Part shown: positions 33,938-45,689 of the stretch, piece after piece | Numbering within the stretch: the stretch's first letter is position 1 | Layout of the letters: each line of letters begins with the position of its first letter | Assembly (NCBI GenBank): GCA_037176845.1 | Contig: JAYKXP010000001.1 | Location: 620,001 to 684,000, forward strand | Direction of reading: 5' to 3' | Source: Paramarasmius palmivorus | Lineage: Eukaryota; Basidiomycota; Agaricomycetes; Agaricales; Marasmiaceae | DNA length: 64,000 nucleotides | Program-made: the position numbers and the translations under genes | The notes under the pieces: generated by a model | Database searches by the model: none | Told to the model about the DNA's origin: nothing | What the model saw: the letters and a program-made list of their open reading frames with translations, nothing else

Positions 33938-35236
33938 CTACCAACCAAAAATCATATCAGAGACCTGCCCAACGAGCCCTTTACTAGGCGACGACTGGGG
34001 TGCTGGTGCGGTGATGGCACTAGCTCGGTTGGGTTGTGGCGTAGAAGGTTTTTCTGCCATCCCAGGCGCAGTTCGTCTAAACGCAGAAGTCGATGGGGCA
34101 AGCTTGATTGGCGTTCCCACCATTGGAGTGGTGGCCATAGGCGATCCGCTTGGGTATAGGTGTCTCATCAACCGCCATTGCGTTCGAGGAGCTTGGTAGG
34201 TCAGTGGCCTGACTTGGGTAAGCTGCACGAGACACGGGTTGTCCAAGGAGAGCTTCAGCCTGTGCAGGGTCCTGCACAATTCGGACTTAGTCAAATGAAG
34301 TCAATTTGAAGGTGAATGAGCTTACTGCCCACTTGGCGCCTATCATCCAGCTACCGCCCAATACCTCGCCGTTCTTTCGTACGGCACGCATAGCGTCCCC
34401 AGCATCATAGTATCCGATTCTGAAACAGTTGATAATGTCCGCGTTGGGGTCCGCGTCCGTGCTTTCGCCCAGAGATTTGAAGTATTCGACAGTTACGCTG
34501 TACTTGTCGAGTGGATACCCAAACACGACAACGTAGATTGGATTATTCGTCGGCTGCGAGGTTGTGGTAGGAGCACGAGCACGCCTTGCGAAAAGGAGAC
34601 TCGGTGTAGCGCTAGCGTGAAATCAGAATGAGCTGGGCTGGGAGCCGAACATGAATCCTTACTTTCGGAGGAAGCCTTGAGGTAGACGAGGTGAAGTGAA
34701 CCTCATTTGGAATATCATTGACGGAGGATGTAGGTGGCGCATCCTCATCAGGTAGAGTTTGCCTCTGTCGGCTGCCGAACGGAGTGAATAATTGTATATT
34801 TCGAAGACTATAACCCCAGTCACCTCGTGCTTTCAAACATCGAGTCCATCCCAAATTCTGAAGTAGATCCACGCAGTAACGTGAATGATTCATCTTCGCC
34901 TTCGTAGAAACGACCGGAGCCTCATCTACGCGTTGATTACCTTGAGGTGACGCCTGAAGTTGAATGAGCGGAAATTAGAAACCAACGAAAGGCTTCTCAC
35001 ATTTGCTTGAGAGGCAGACTGGTACGCTCTGATGAGTACTAGATCAATATTCCAAATTTATGAAAACACACCATTAGATATCCTGGTTGATAGTGACTTC
35101 TTGACTGTGACAATGAGTCTCCAAACGACGCGCCGAGAGTTCCACCACTATTTGTATTTCCCCATGAATTAAGGTTGGTATTGTGAGAGCTGGTTGAGGA
35201 TGACATTCCTGCCACTGAGAATGTTGAACTGTGCAT
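33938..35236 (-). CDS. NUP53: Nucleoporin Nup53/Nup35 (MPPN RRM fold)
   Basis: The central exon contains VFGYPLDKYSVTVEYFKSL, INCFRIGYYDAGDAMRAVR, then KNGEVLGGSWMIGAKWA, the Nup53/Nup35-type RNA-recognition-like domain that homodimerises within the inner ring of the nuclear pore. The next exon continues DPAQAEALLGQPVSR. The C-terminus ends SKGLVGQVSDMIFGW, a terminal amphipathic helix with Trp, as used by Nup53 to bind and bend the inner nuclear membrane. The N-terminal exon (MHSSTFSVAGMSSSTSS) is Ser/Asn/Gly-rich and disordered. The exon around 34,650-34,930 may contain an indel: one frame reads GSTSEFGMDSMFES, which looks like the expected linker, but it does not continue in frame. Confidence 0.8.
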
Positions 35237-36020
35237 GCTGGAGAGGCAAGGATCTAGCAGAAAAGTGAAAGGTTCAGGTCAAAAGCTACTAGCTGCTTTG
35301 TTCATGTTTTCGCTGTCCAGACCACGTGCTGAATTACATATGTACCTGTGAAATTGCCGAGGACGCGTGCTACACCGTGTATGTACGCGTACCAACAATT
35401 TCTCGATTCTTTTCGTGATCCAGGAATGCCTCACAAAATACCAACATCTGATCAAAGGCCTATCAATGGACTGCAGAACCAATTTGCTCGGGTCACATTA
35501 TTGAACGGACCATCGAGAGGCATTTAGGTGGATCCAAACACGAATGCCAATTGGATCATGGATGCTGTCCCCCTAGTCACAGTGTCGCAATGTACTTGCG
35601 AATCCAAATGCTAATAACACCACATTCTCTCCGTGCTATTGAGTCTGACGCACATGCACATCCTGACGTTAGAGATGTCGCACTAGAGTGCGTTTGCATT
35701 GACTTCATTTCAGCCTTGGAGCATGCGGAGCCGTCGGAGAGCCTCAGAGCTTCAGAGACAGAAAACCTTCCTTATCCTCCTGGAATCTTGGGCTTAACTG
35801 GCAATACTTGAGAACATGACCACCCACAGTCGACCGCCGTTTGTCAAACGGGCGACAGCGGATTTCGGGGAAACTCACGGCCGAGTTCGGAGGTCCCGGG
35901 AGGCATTGCTGAGAAATTTGATCGGACCGCACCAAGTCCCGGACACTGCCGGGAAGATAATTCCTTAAGTTTCTCGCTAGTGATGCCTGCGTCACCACCA
36001 CTTTTTCTTTCACTACCACC
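35237..36020. other. Divergent intergenic region
   Basis: About 780 bases between divergent NUP53 and transaldolase starts, holding both promoters. No TATA box stands out. The forward frame at 35551-35811 is not supported. Confidence 0.5.
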
Positions 36021-37385
36021 ATGACGACCTCTCTTGATCATCTCAAACAAACCGGCACCGTTGTCGTATCTGACTCTGGTGACTTTGAGTGTAAGCTACG
36101 CAGTGCAAGCATATCGCGACATTACACTGATTCCGATCGATGCAGCTATCGATGTTTACAAGCCTCAGGTAGGGCGATATTTCAGCTTGAGGGAAGCTCT
36201 TTGTACTCACTCTGCTGGCGGATGACTAGGATGCTACCACCAACCCTTCATTGATTTTGGCAGCAGCTGGCAAGTCCGGCTACGCTCGCCTCATTGACAA
36301 CGCTGTCAAAGTTGCCAAAGAGAAGGGCGGCGACCTTAACACCCAAGTCAACGCCGCTATGGACAGATTGGTGCGTTGGCTTACAACTCGAGACGGACTA
36401 CTCTCTCTGACTCCTGAGTCTAGCTCATCGAATTCGGCAAGGAAATCCTTGCTATCATTCCCGGCCGTGTTTCCACGGAAGTTGATGCACGTTTGTCTTT
36501 CGATAAAGAGGCTACCAAGGCCAAGGCACGTCTCCATTTTCTTGATTTGTTTATGTTATCTAAATTCCCATCCATGCATATAGGCTAAGGAACTTATCGC
36601 CCTCTACGAATCGGTCGGTATCAAGAAAGAGCGTGTCTTGATCAAGATCGCATCAACCTGGGAAGGTATCCAGGCTGCCCGGGAACTCGAGCGCGATGAT
36701 GGTATTCACTGCAACCTCACTCTCCTTTTCGGTTTCGGACAGGCTGTTGCTTGCGCCGAGGCCAATGTCACTCTTATCTCACCCTTCGTTGGACGAGTAA
36801 GACGAGAATTTATCCGGACTTCACAACGCTAATCATTGCTTCATCAGATCCTAGACTGGTACAAGAAGAACACTGGCAAAAACTACGAGGGTGATGAGGA
36901 TCCAGGTGTCCAGTCTGTTAAGAAGATTTTCAACTACTACAAGCAGCATGGGTACAAGACCATTGTCATGGGTGCTTCTTTCCGAAACGTATGTTTCTCA
37001 TTTCCGGTATCTCACACAGACTCACGCTGACGGGTATCCTTCAAGACCGGTGAAATCAAGGCCCTTGCTGGTGTAGACTTCTTGACAATTTCTCCTTCCC
37101 TCCTCGAAGAGCTCAAGAAATCGACGGAGCCTGTTCCCAAGAAACTCGACGCCGCTGCCGGTTAGTGTTACTTTCCTTCGCATGTGGTCCGTCCACTCAT
37201 GTAGACATGCAGCTGCCAAAGCCGACCCCATTCCCAAGGTTAGCTTCATCGACAACGAGCCCGAATTCCGATGGGCACTTCTCCAGGATCAGATGGCCTT
37301 TGACAAGCTACATGAGGGCATCAAGAAGTTCGCTGAGGACGGCGAGACGCTCAAGAATCTCCTCAAGGAGAAGCTCTCTGCTTAA
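36021..37385 (+). CDS. TAL1: Transaldolase
   Basis: Start [20 protein letters not shown]. Introns remove short segments to give [21 protein letters not shown], the signature of transaldolase, then [38 protein letters not shown] with the Schiff-base Lys in [51 protein letters not shown] and a C-terminal [18 protein letters not shown]. All active-site blocks are present and in order, about 323 residues, as usual. The enzyme transfers a three-carbon dihydroxyacetone unit in the non-oxidative pentose phosphate pathway, in the cytosol. Eight or so exons join in frame without breaks. Strong codon bias and tight exons suggest high expression. Confidence 0.95.
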
Positions 37386-37662
37386 AAGTTCGGACCATCT
37401 GGTTCAACTTGGACGAGAGTACGAGTGACAATGAGCGATGACACAAAAATGGAAGAAGGTTCAATATAGATGTACGCTTTAGCCTGTATTGCTTACGGAG
37501 AATGAAAGATACTGCAATGAACTCCAGTCTTTGATTCCCAAACAAGGAAAGACCCGTGCGTGAGATTAAAACGCGGTTTGCCCTCTTCATCCGACATGCA
37601 TCCGTATTCATCACCTTCCTTTCAACCTCTAGCAATTGCATGTAGCGGGTGCGCAAATGTTT

Positions 37663-38088
37663 TCAGGCATAAGGTGTTAGAGTGCACGGTACGACTGAAT
37701 TTGCTTCCCAAGGAATGAATTCTGACCACCCTGCCTCCGCAATTACACCATCTGCCCTTACGCGCACAACCTCAAAGTTCACCTCACACGTCAGGATTAC
37801 TTCGTCGGAAATGTAATATCCGAAACCGACATGTCCAGCATCCATGCCCTCGTCAGGCTACATATTCCCCCCGAGCTCTTTCAGCAACGGATCAACGTTC
37901 GTGGCATGTGACGCCCATCGTCGCTCATGGCTCCAGTCGTGCCTGAAAAAATCATCGTCAACGAGCCAGAAACCATGATGTACGGTTGCAGCGGGTCGTA
38001 GGTCCGCAGGATTAAATATGGCAGAAAGTCGGTGAGCATACCACATCATATGCCTCTTGTCGTAAAGACTTACGCCTGATGAGCACAC
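37663..38088 (-). pseudogene. Unrecognised reverse-strand frame with one in-frame stop
   Basis: A reverse-strand frame of about 140 codons is interrupted only by one TAG at 37858-37860. The two parts, RHDWSHERRWASHATNVD and GHVGFGYYISDEVILTCEVN, read smoothly on either side, so this may be one protein with a point nonsense mutation or an intron I cannot place (TTTTTTCAG near 37,950 is a possible 3' splice site). I recognise no family. It sits between transaldolase and the pectate lyase. Confidence 0.3.
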
Positions 38089-38160
38089 AAGAATAATCCA
38101 TTTAAGCGGCTTGTTGAGGTGGACTGCTCTTCGGTGAATCAGCCTGCACCTGGTTGAACC

Positions 38161-40315
38161 ATGAAGCTTCTTTCCGCTGTGTTACTTTCGCTCTTTCGCT
38201 TGCCTCGGCTTGTGCAGCAATTCCTGCGTTTCCTGGAGCAGAAGGTGCCGTTTCTTGAACCTTTCTACTCACCGAATATGTCCTTATTAGACGTGCGGGG
38301 GCAGGTTTTGGCGCGAATGCTACAGGAGGACGAGGGGGCGAGGTATACATAGTCACAAACCTCAACGATTCTGGCGCTGGCAGTTTTCGCGACGCTGTCT
38401 CCAAGTCGAACCGGGTACTTTTCACGAAAGCAGAGCTATGCAACTCAGATCTAACGCATATCCGCAGATTGTCGTCTTTGCCGTCGGCGGTGTGATCAAC
38501 ATCAAGGACAGATTGTTGTCAGCAGCAAGGGTAAATTCTCAATGCTTCGACCCTTATTTAGACATCAATGAACAAGGCTATTTCAGTGACTATCGCAGGG
38601 CAGACTGCACCTGGTCAAGGTATCACGATCTATGGCAATGGACTATCGTGTAAGTGGCATTGCATATTCTTTACACGAGAGTTAACGCCTATTTTGCTAC
38701 AGACTCTGCAGCTTCCAATACGATCACACGTTACATTCGATTCCGCATGGGCAAATCAGGTGAGCCACGAAGTGTGTCGTGTTGTGGGAAGCTTTCATGA
38801 TCCAAATGCTTGCAGGGGATTCTGGGAAGGATGCTATCACGAATCGCCAATGGTAACAACATGATTTTCGACCATATTAGCGTGTCTTGGGGTCGTGACG
38901 AAACATTCTCTATCAATGGAGACGTTTCTGCGGTCACGATTTCAGACTCGATTATTGCTCAAGGTCTCGATACCCACTCTTGTGGGGGTTTAATCCAGAC
39001 AGACGGGGGAGTGAGCATCATACGCTCATTGTATATCGACAATAAGACTCGAAACCCGAAAGTGAAAGGAGTCAATGAGTTTGTGAACAACGTGGTATGT
39101 TTAGTTGCAGAACTATACTTCCTTCACTAACATATACTCATGACAGGTATACAACTGGGGCTCTGGTGGAGGTATATGAAACACATCCCTGCTTTCTGAC
39201 GTTGTCACTCAACGCATCTGCTAGGCTATATTGCTGGTGATTCAGATGGGCCATCTAGTGCCAATATCGTGGGCAATGTTTTCATCAGGTAGAATATTGG
39301 TCGCCTCTATCTGCTATCTTGGCTGATCTTAGCTGAATCTATTCATAGTGGACCAAACACTTCAGCCAGGCCCTGTGAGTCGCTTTCATGCTCAAAAACT
39401 TGTGCTTTGACAACTGTCTTATCAATGCAGTCACCCGTGGTAACCAAAACTTTGAGGCCTATGTGTCGAATAACTACTAGTTCGTTCATTACTGCCCTAC
39501 CTTGGCAAAGTACTGACTCGACTCCGCAGTGATGCAGACCAGGTATGCCTCATGTCTGCGCAAACAATTCATATTCGTTGACGCCCATCGCAAACATTAG
39601 AATGGCGCCTTGAACGGTAATGTCCTTAGCGCCACAACAGACAACTATTCGGACATCAAGTTCCGGTCAACACGTTTCGACTACCCTACTGTCGCGAAAC
39701 TGCTATCTCCCCTCGAAGCGTTGGAGTATGTCAAGGCTAATGCTGGCGCTAGTAAATCGCGCGACCATGTGGATGACTATTTGATCAACACAGAGGTGGC
39801 TTCGTACGGCAAGAAGGGAGCAATCATCAGTGATCCCACCGCGTCTCCTATCAACGGTCCAGGTCCTATTAATGGAGGCACGGTAAATTCCTCATGTTAC
39901 TTGCATCGATGGGCCATCAGACTCATCAATAGGAATAGGCGCCGAAGGATACTGACCAGGATGGTATTCCGGACGATTATGAAACTGCGCATGGAACCGA
40001 CCCCAACAAGTTAGACTCGATGGGGATTGCCTCGAATGGATATACCTACCTCGAGAACTATATCAATTCTCTAGTTGGTACAGGTCCCTGGTAGTCCCTC
40101 CAATCCGCCTTCCACGACAACTAGCGCGCAGCCTCCTGCCGGATCATCCGCTCCCGAATGGGGCCAATGTGGAGGTCTGTGCTACCTGTTATTTTAGGCT
40201 TGTTGGCGCTGATAAGTGTGTGTTGGCAGGGATCGGATGGACCGGACCTACTACTTGTGTTTCTGGAACGACATGCACCAAGGTCAATGACTACTATTAC
40301 CAGTGCATTCGCTGA
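38161..40315 (+). CDS. Secreted pectate lyase (PL1 type) with C-terminal CBM1
   Basis: Start [11 protein letters not shown] begins a signal peptide. Mature text: [132 protein letters not shown] and [19 protein letters not shown], a parallel beta-helix polysaccharide lyase of the PL1 pectate lyase kind with a calcium-type D-x-D-x-D segment. A Ser/Thr/Pro linker follows, then [18 protein letters not shown] with [15 protein letters not shown], a fungal CBM1 cellulose-binding module. The enzyme would cleave pectate in plant cell walls while anchored to cellulose. Single-base breaks near 38,200 (signal peptide), 38,510 and 38,838 disrupt the literal frame. A 113-codon reverse-strand frame at 38102-38443 is a shadow. 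Confidence 0.85.
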
Positions 40316-40656
40316 CGCCGCGGGGGAAAGAATCTGATCTGCTCGGCTATTCTGTCAGAAGCCAATTGTATTAAACTTGTTGCGCACACGTTTTTCAGAA
40401 GAGAAGAATCAGATTAGCGTTGACTCGTCCTGACTCGAGAGAAGATGAAAGAGGAACGGAAATGGTATTTTGGGAAGCTTAGTCAGCATGACGGTTGCGG
40501 AGGTGTGAAAGCACAGACGCCCTACATTACCTGTTGCTCCCTACCTGCTGCTTTGCACGTTATAGACCAAGTTATATTCCAATGCCTTGCACGGCCTAAT
40601 CTCTTTCGACCTTTCTTCTCTCTATCTTACTCTTTGCTCTTTCCCTACCCGCTAGT
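40316..40656 (+). other. Promoter region of ATG13
   Basis: A 341-base gap with a strongly pyrimidine-rich stretch (about 40,600-40,650, many CTCT/TTCT), typical of a fungal 5' leader. No gene seen. Confidence 0.45.
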
Positions 40657-43546
40657 ATGTCCAATGACGATACCCAGAAGGCAGACCAGATAGCACTCCA
40701 TTTCTACACCAAGCTCTTTTATGTCGTCAATGATGCCAGGGCAATCGCAGAACCGAGGCCTCAGTCAAAGGTTGACAAATGGGTGAGTGCTCTTTGAGTC
40801 TATAGTTGACCCTTCGGCTCACCTTTCATCAATACAAAGTTCAATCTCGAGAACTCCCGACTCGGATCTCTTCAGCAAGGAAGCCAGAGAACCCTACAAA
40901 TCCCTTTCATCCTCACCACCACCTCCCCCGCTCGAAATTCAGGTCCTGTTGACTATTCCAGACTTGACCAATACCAAGTTCTTGTATACAATGCACCCGA
41001 CACATCCAGAGTGCGCGTCGAGCCAGTTCCAAAGACCGTTCTTCTCGAACGATGGACCCTTTCTTTCTCGCCTACCACAAGGGGCGACTATGACACGGAC
41101 GAATCCAGCGTGTGACTCCACCCACGACCTACAAGCATGGAATACCATTATTTAGGAGCCTATACAGCCTTCTACGCATTCTGCCCACATGGAAACTCTG
41201 TAAGCGCTTGCGAAGACGAGGCAGCGCTCAGGTGAATCGAGGGAACGGGCTCAGTATACAAGTTAGAGTTCGGGAGCGCGATGATCACTCACAATGCTTG
41301 ACTTTGGTATGTGCAAATTTCCGAATTAGTTATGGTCATACATCAACTGAACAATGAACGACCCTTTTTGCTGTTACCTGCTTCTATTCGTGTCATGACA
41401 GACGTACCCCCATCACCTTCACATTCTCCGCTTCCGACAAGCGCTCATAGTTTCCCATCAGTCCCATTACCTATGGGCAGCCTTAATCTGACAGCCACTT
41501 ACCTGTCTACCCCCAACTTTCGCCTAGACGAGTTGGAGAGTCTCCTGAGCTCACGTTTCATGTCTATGGACACCGGTCCTGAATTCACGCCTACGCTTGT
41601 CAAGAACCAACAACGCGACTCACTCTTATCAACTCACGAAGGTTCGCCAGGAAGTCTACCCTTACGAACCTCACTCCCTCTTTCTCCACCTCGAGACATC
41701 GTTCGACCCAACTCCCGACTTCCATCCAACTCTTCACGGCCCATTTCACGAGCTACGCCCGAGGATGCAGAATCCATCGCCGAACGTTTCGTTCTACCTT
41801 CGCGAACGGCATCCACAGGAACTTCACCTCCACACCTCGGCCAACACCGAGCACTACCTATTACACGCGCTACGACCACAACGTCTACGACAACCGCAGG
41901 TAGCAGTCCCTCAGGTGCACTAGCTCGTTTGCGTAAAGAGTCTTTACAACGAGCAACAACATCTGATTCGTATCTCCCTGGGTCTACATCTACATCCTCG
42001 CATCCTTTCCCTTCTTCCGTATCATCTACATCCTCAATTCCACCTGCAACATCTTCCCCCATTCTCGTCCGCAGACCGGCTTTGAACCCCGTAAATCCGT
42101 TCAAGTCTGGTACATTATCCGACCGAACATCCCAGGCTAGCGGTCTAGGGCTCGGATTCCCAACCAGTGGTGGCATTGGTAGCGGAGCCGGCACAGGAGG
42201 CGCCTCCGGTTCCCCATCTTCCTTCTCATCATCGCTCCGAAACCAACCATCACCCATGAGTTCAACAGGTCTACCTTCACTCTCCAATTTTCCCCGTACA
42301 GGTGGACCTCCTCATTCACCTATCATACCTGGTAGCAGTTTAGGCACGGGCACAGGTATAGGTAAACCTTCACCGCCTGTTGAAGGTGGTGGAAGTATCT
42401 CTAGCGAAACGGGTGGTACGACACGGAAGAGGTACTCGTCTTCGTTTGGACATCGGTATACGTCCGGAGGTACTGGTGGACCTGTGGTTGGGTCTGCTGG
42501 ATCTGTGGGGTCTGGGAGTGGGAGTGGTAGCGTTGGTGTTGGTGGTATACCTCCTGCTGGTAGAATGAGTGTTGAAGGAAGTCCGAATCCGAGGCCGAGG
42601 GAGTTGCCTGGCAGACATAGTCGGACTAGTAGTCTCGGACAAGGAGTGCCGATGAGAGCTGTGGAGAAGGAAGGAGTGAGTTGTTTCTTCTTGTCTTGTT
42701 TGATTGAACGTTTGCTCACGAGAACCATAGAGCTCTTCATACATGGGTACAGCAACAGACGACGACGATATATCCGAATTCGTCCAAGACATCGACTCAA
42801 GGAAACCTTTGAGTGGCCGATCAAGGATCTTGAGCGGTGCCCGGAAGGACAGCCGACCAGATTCGCCTGTTATAACTGCGGAACCAGAAGCAGAGTCAGA
42901 GTCGGCGCCTTCGCCCCAAGCACCCACATACATATCGCATGCTCAGCAACCGAGTTCCAGTTCGACCACTTCTACGGGAACGGGCTCACGTACCATTCGT
43001 ATGCCAAGTGGAACTATCGTCCCAGGTACAGGTTCTCGAGCTTCGACACTGACTATTGACTCTACCGCGGCAGCAGGAACACGAACGTCAACGCTTGACT
43101 CGCCTACTCGTTCGCCCATCGACATTCGAACCTTTGACCCAAGGAGTAGAACATCCCGAAGTAGCAGTCTTAATCAACAAGTCACCGCGGCGTCGCCACC
43201 TGCAGGATCTGGACCCATGTTGACAAGTCAGACAGAGGTGGAGGACAAGTTGAAGAAGATGAATGAGATGTTTTTGGCTAGTTTGGAAGGGCTGGGGTCT
43301 GGCTCTGGCTCTGGCTCTGGTTCCTCGAGACAACGTGGGAGTGCGGAGAGCTCACCAGTTTCGAGTACGAGACCGCCCTTGTCGTCGGGTATGGGTACGG
43401 GTGCGAGGCCTGGGATGTATCATAGAAGGAGCGGTAGTGGGAGTGGCAGAGGTAGCCCATTACCGTTGATGTTTACGGACAGAGAGAGAAGAGGCTCGCA
43501 GGGTAGTGAAGAGGTTATCGGTAGGTTGGAGTTGAGTGGAAAGTGA
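40657..43546 (+). CDS. ATG13: Autophagy-related protein 13 (Atg13)
   Basis: Start MSNDDTQKADQIALHFYTKL followed by FYVVNDARAI is the opening of the Atg13 HORMA domain. Further HORMA blocks are PDSDLFSKEAREPYKSL, PLEIQVLLTIPDL, LVYNAPDTSRVRVEP, VLLERWTLSFSPTTRGDYD, then YKHGIPLFRSLYSLLRILPT and WKLCKRLRRR. A very long Ser/Pro/Gly-rich disordered region follows, with an intron at about 42,679-42,729, and the conserved acidic motif DDDDISEFVQDIDSRKPLSG. The protein activates the Atg1 kinase and recruits the phosphatidylinositol 3-kinase complex at the pre-autophagosome. The tail holds a GSGSGS tract. Frame breaks near 40,855 and 40,978 compensate one another, and a third lies near 41,112; between the first two, both frames are open, so an automatic gene finder could mistranslate part of the HORMA domain. 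Confidence 0.85.
43297..43322 (+). repeat. Hexamer microsatellite in ATG13 coding sequence
   Basis: About four copies of GGCTCT, coding for alternating Gly and Ser in the disordered tail of Atg13. Its length is likely to vary between strains. Confidence 0.7.
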
Positions 43547-44104
43547 GGAGGTGTGTACGTGGAAGTCAAGTTTCCGGTGTTTTTCCTTTTGCCATATGTT
43601 TGTCTACCTTCATCGTTCAACCGTCCGCTGTACCACACACTCACCATCACAATCCCGCACGTCCTCTGTTTCTTTTTTCATCATCATCCATCGCACGTTT
43701 TTGTACTCAAGGCCTAGGAACCCATTCCACGTTTTTTTTTTCATTCCGGTCAAACTGTCAATTGTCGACTTTTTTTATCTAATTCTTTTTTCCCCTTGAT
43801 ATCTGTGTAGCAAGAATAATCCACGTACATATATGTTGTGTTCAAGTCCTAGTTATCGTTGCATGCATCATCACTTATCTCTCGTTGTTATTTTTATCGA
43901 GTAGGTCGTATTCAAGGTTGATTGTTAGAGGATATTTCCTTCGGATCTTGAATGGGGCCAACGTGCATGAGAAGCCGCATTGGGAGAACGAATGTTGCAT
44001 TGTTTCTCAGCTCTGAAGCCTAAACGATAACCCGGCTAGGTGTCAAAGCGTGGTATAGCAGTAAGCTGTGAGTTTGAATTCCAGTAAAAAAACTCACATT
44101 CAAA
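43547..44104. other. 3' flank of ATG13
   Basis: About 560 bases, T-rich (runs of 7-9 T near 43,670-43,790), fitting a 3' untranslated and termination region. No gene supported. Confidence 0.45.
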
Positions 44105-44310
44105 TTCCAAGTTCGTGAAAACGCAGAGATCAGTGTGGATTCTACAGGAAAAGTTTTGGATCAGCCTGAGGGATATCGGAAGCAGTGCTGGGACGTTTCT
44201 TAATCACATCAGGCTGAGTCTAAGCAAACCGGAGAGTGGACTATTTGAGATTAGAGACGGGGATATTTTGGAGTTTTGGTGCGGATTATCTGGGTGGTGA
44301 AGGTTATGGT
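44105..44310 (+). pseudogene. FHA-domain fragment
   Basis: One frame reads GSSAGTFLNHIRLS followed by FEIRDGDILEF, and another overlaps with VDSTGKFWI, the core of a forkhead-associated phosphothreonine-binding domain (the G-S-x-x-G-T-F-L-N motif and the D-G-D-x-L block). At least two frame changes are needed within 200 bases and no start or rest of the gene is visible, so this looks like a relic or a transposed fragment. It directly precedes the remnant of an FAD oxidase 3' end. Confidence 0.55.
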
Positions 44311-44389
44311 TGAGTTGGAAAGGGATACGTGTGCTAAACTTTTTCACGCGCACGGGTTCTCGCTGAAGGGGGAGTTGAATGATGGCGTA

Positions 44390-45060
44390 TATTATTATGG
44401 AAGGTCCAGATGGGTTGTAGGCACTATCTTGTCGTGTATTCACGCGATATTTTAGAGTTTAAAGGCACAAAGGCCAAGATGTAAACGGGCCAGTTCCCAT
44501 CTACAGCTTCTGATACCCGATATTCAAGGCCCCCAAACACGATAGGTAAAAGCGTTTAGAGTTTGTAGGCACAATGTCCCTTGAATGACACCCAGCACGG
44601 AAGACATGCATACGGGCCGAGACGAGGAACTAGGGGATGATGAACGCGTCGAGCGATTAGAGTTTGAAGGCACATTGTTCAACGAGTGACGAGTTTGACA
44701 TCTACTACTAGCACGGAAGACGCCTCTCCCTAGCCTGAGCCTCTCCCATCATGATGAACGCGTCGAGCAATTCGCCGTTTTTCTCTCACCACACCTCGCA
44801 TACTCGGAAATCACCTCAACCTCATTAGGTCAGGTCCAGCGCATCTACATCAAACCCCCTCGTAATGAAACGAAACATGCTTCGGGAATTCGAATTCAAT
44901 ACGGGATCAACTCACATGGCGTAGTATGGGAATCCACAGCCGACAACATACCATGCGTCTCATCCTTTCCTTTTTCCCGTGCCTACTCCCGCAAATGCTA
45001 TAACTTGAAATCAACATACTCCCGATATACGACATCCGATTCTCAATTGTTGTTACTGAC
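44390..45060 (+). repeat. Degenerate copy of FAD-oxidase 3' end plus downstream promoter (copy A)
   Basis: The left end (ATGGAAGGTCCAGA..GGTTGTAG) matches the last codons and stop of the second FAD oxidase at the right edge of the window. After a spacer with repeats of GAGTTT-GGCACA and AGCACGGAAGAC-CATGCATA, the right end (44,750-45,060) matches the promoter and start of the first FAD oxidase at 45,840-46,216, including CTTCGGGAATT and the TCCCGTGCCTACTCCCGC stretch. The ATG of the real gene is TTG here, so it cannot start translation as such. It appears to be the whole intergenic unit of a former tandem array. Confidence 0.65.
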
Positions 45061-45689
45061 GCAATGGCTCCGTTCAAACTGTTACTTGACATAGCCGGTG
45101 CCCCAGAGTTTCACTGGCATCGACCTTGCTTTTGGAACCAACATCTGCTTCAAACAATTGTCCCGAATACTCCTCGCAAATTCTGAACCAGAGCTAGGAT
45201 AGACCAGGCAGACATTTAAAGTGTAAAACCACTAAAGATTCCTCAAGTTACAAGTATGTAGTAACTCACTCACCAAATTCCAGTCGTTCCCATTCCCATT
45301 TGAGAAACCAGATTTTTGTACTCTTTCCTTTTTACGAGTGATGTTGCGACAATAAACCGTGTAGCCAGGAAAGTTCAAAGGGGGTCTATAGCTACGCCAG
45401 AACACGTCCCAGCCCTGAAGCGGGCAGAGATCGTACCACCTTGGCCTTTTTTTCTCTTCATCGACAACACGATATTCCAAGAGCAGGGAGGATTGGCAGG
45501 AGCTGAGATTCGGAGGAGAGGATCGGCCGCAGAGACGCGTCTTGGTTCGTGGTCGGCTCCGCCCAGAAACGCACCCTTCATCTTATCAGTGTACTTTCCT
45601 GTCCTTCTCCATCTTTGTCTTTTTTCCATCAATGTCAAATTCTGCAGGAATCCTAGGTCTATCGCCATTCTTCAAAAAATGCCGTACCA
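45061..45689. other. Spacer between promoter copies
   Basis: About 630 bases where the body of a former FAD oxidase copy would be expected. I see no FAD-domain text. A reverse-strand frame (45375-45668) is unsupported. Confidence 0.35.

Noticed and set aside
38102..38443. Reverse frame of 113 codons
   Set aside because: Antisense to the signal peptide and first domain exons of the pectate lyase.
41634..42933. Long reverse frames antisense to ATG13
   Set aside because: Open only because the forward strand codes for a Ser/Pro/Gly-rich disordered region; no motif supports them.
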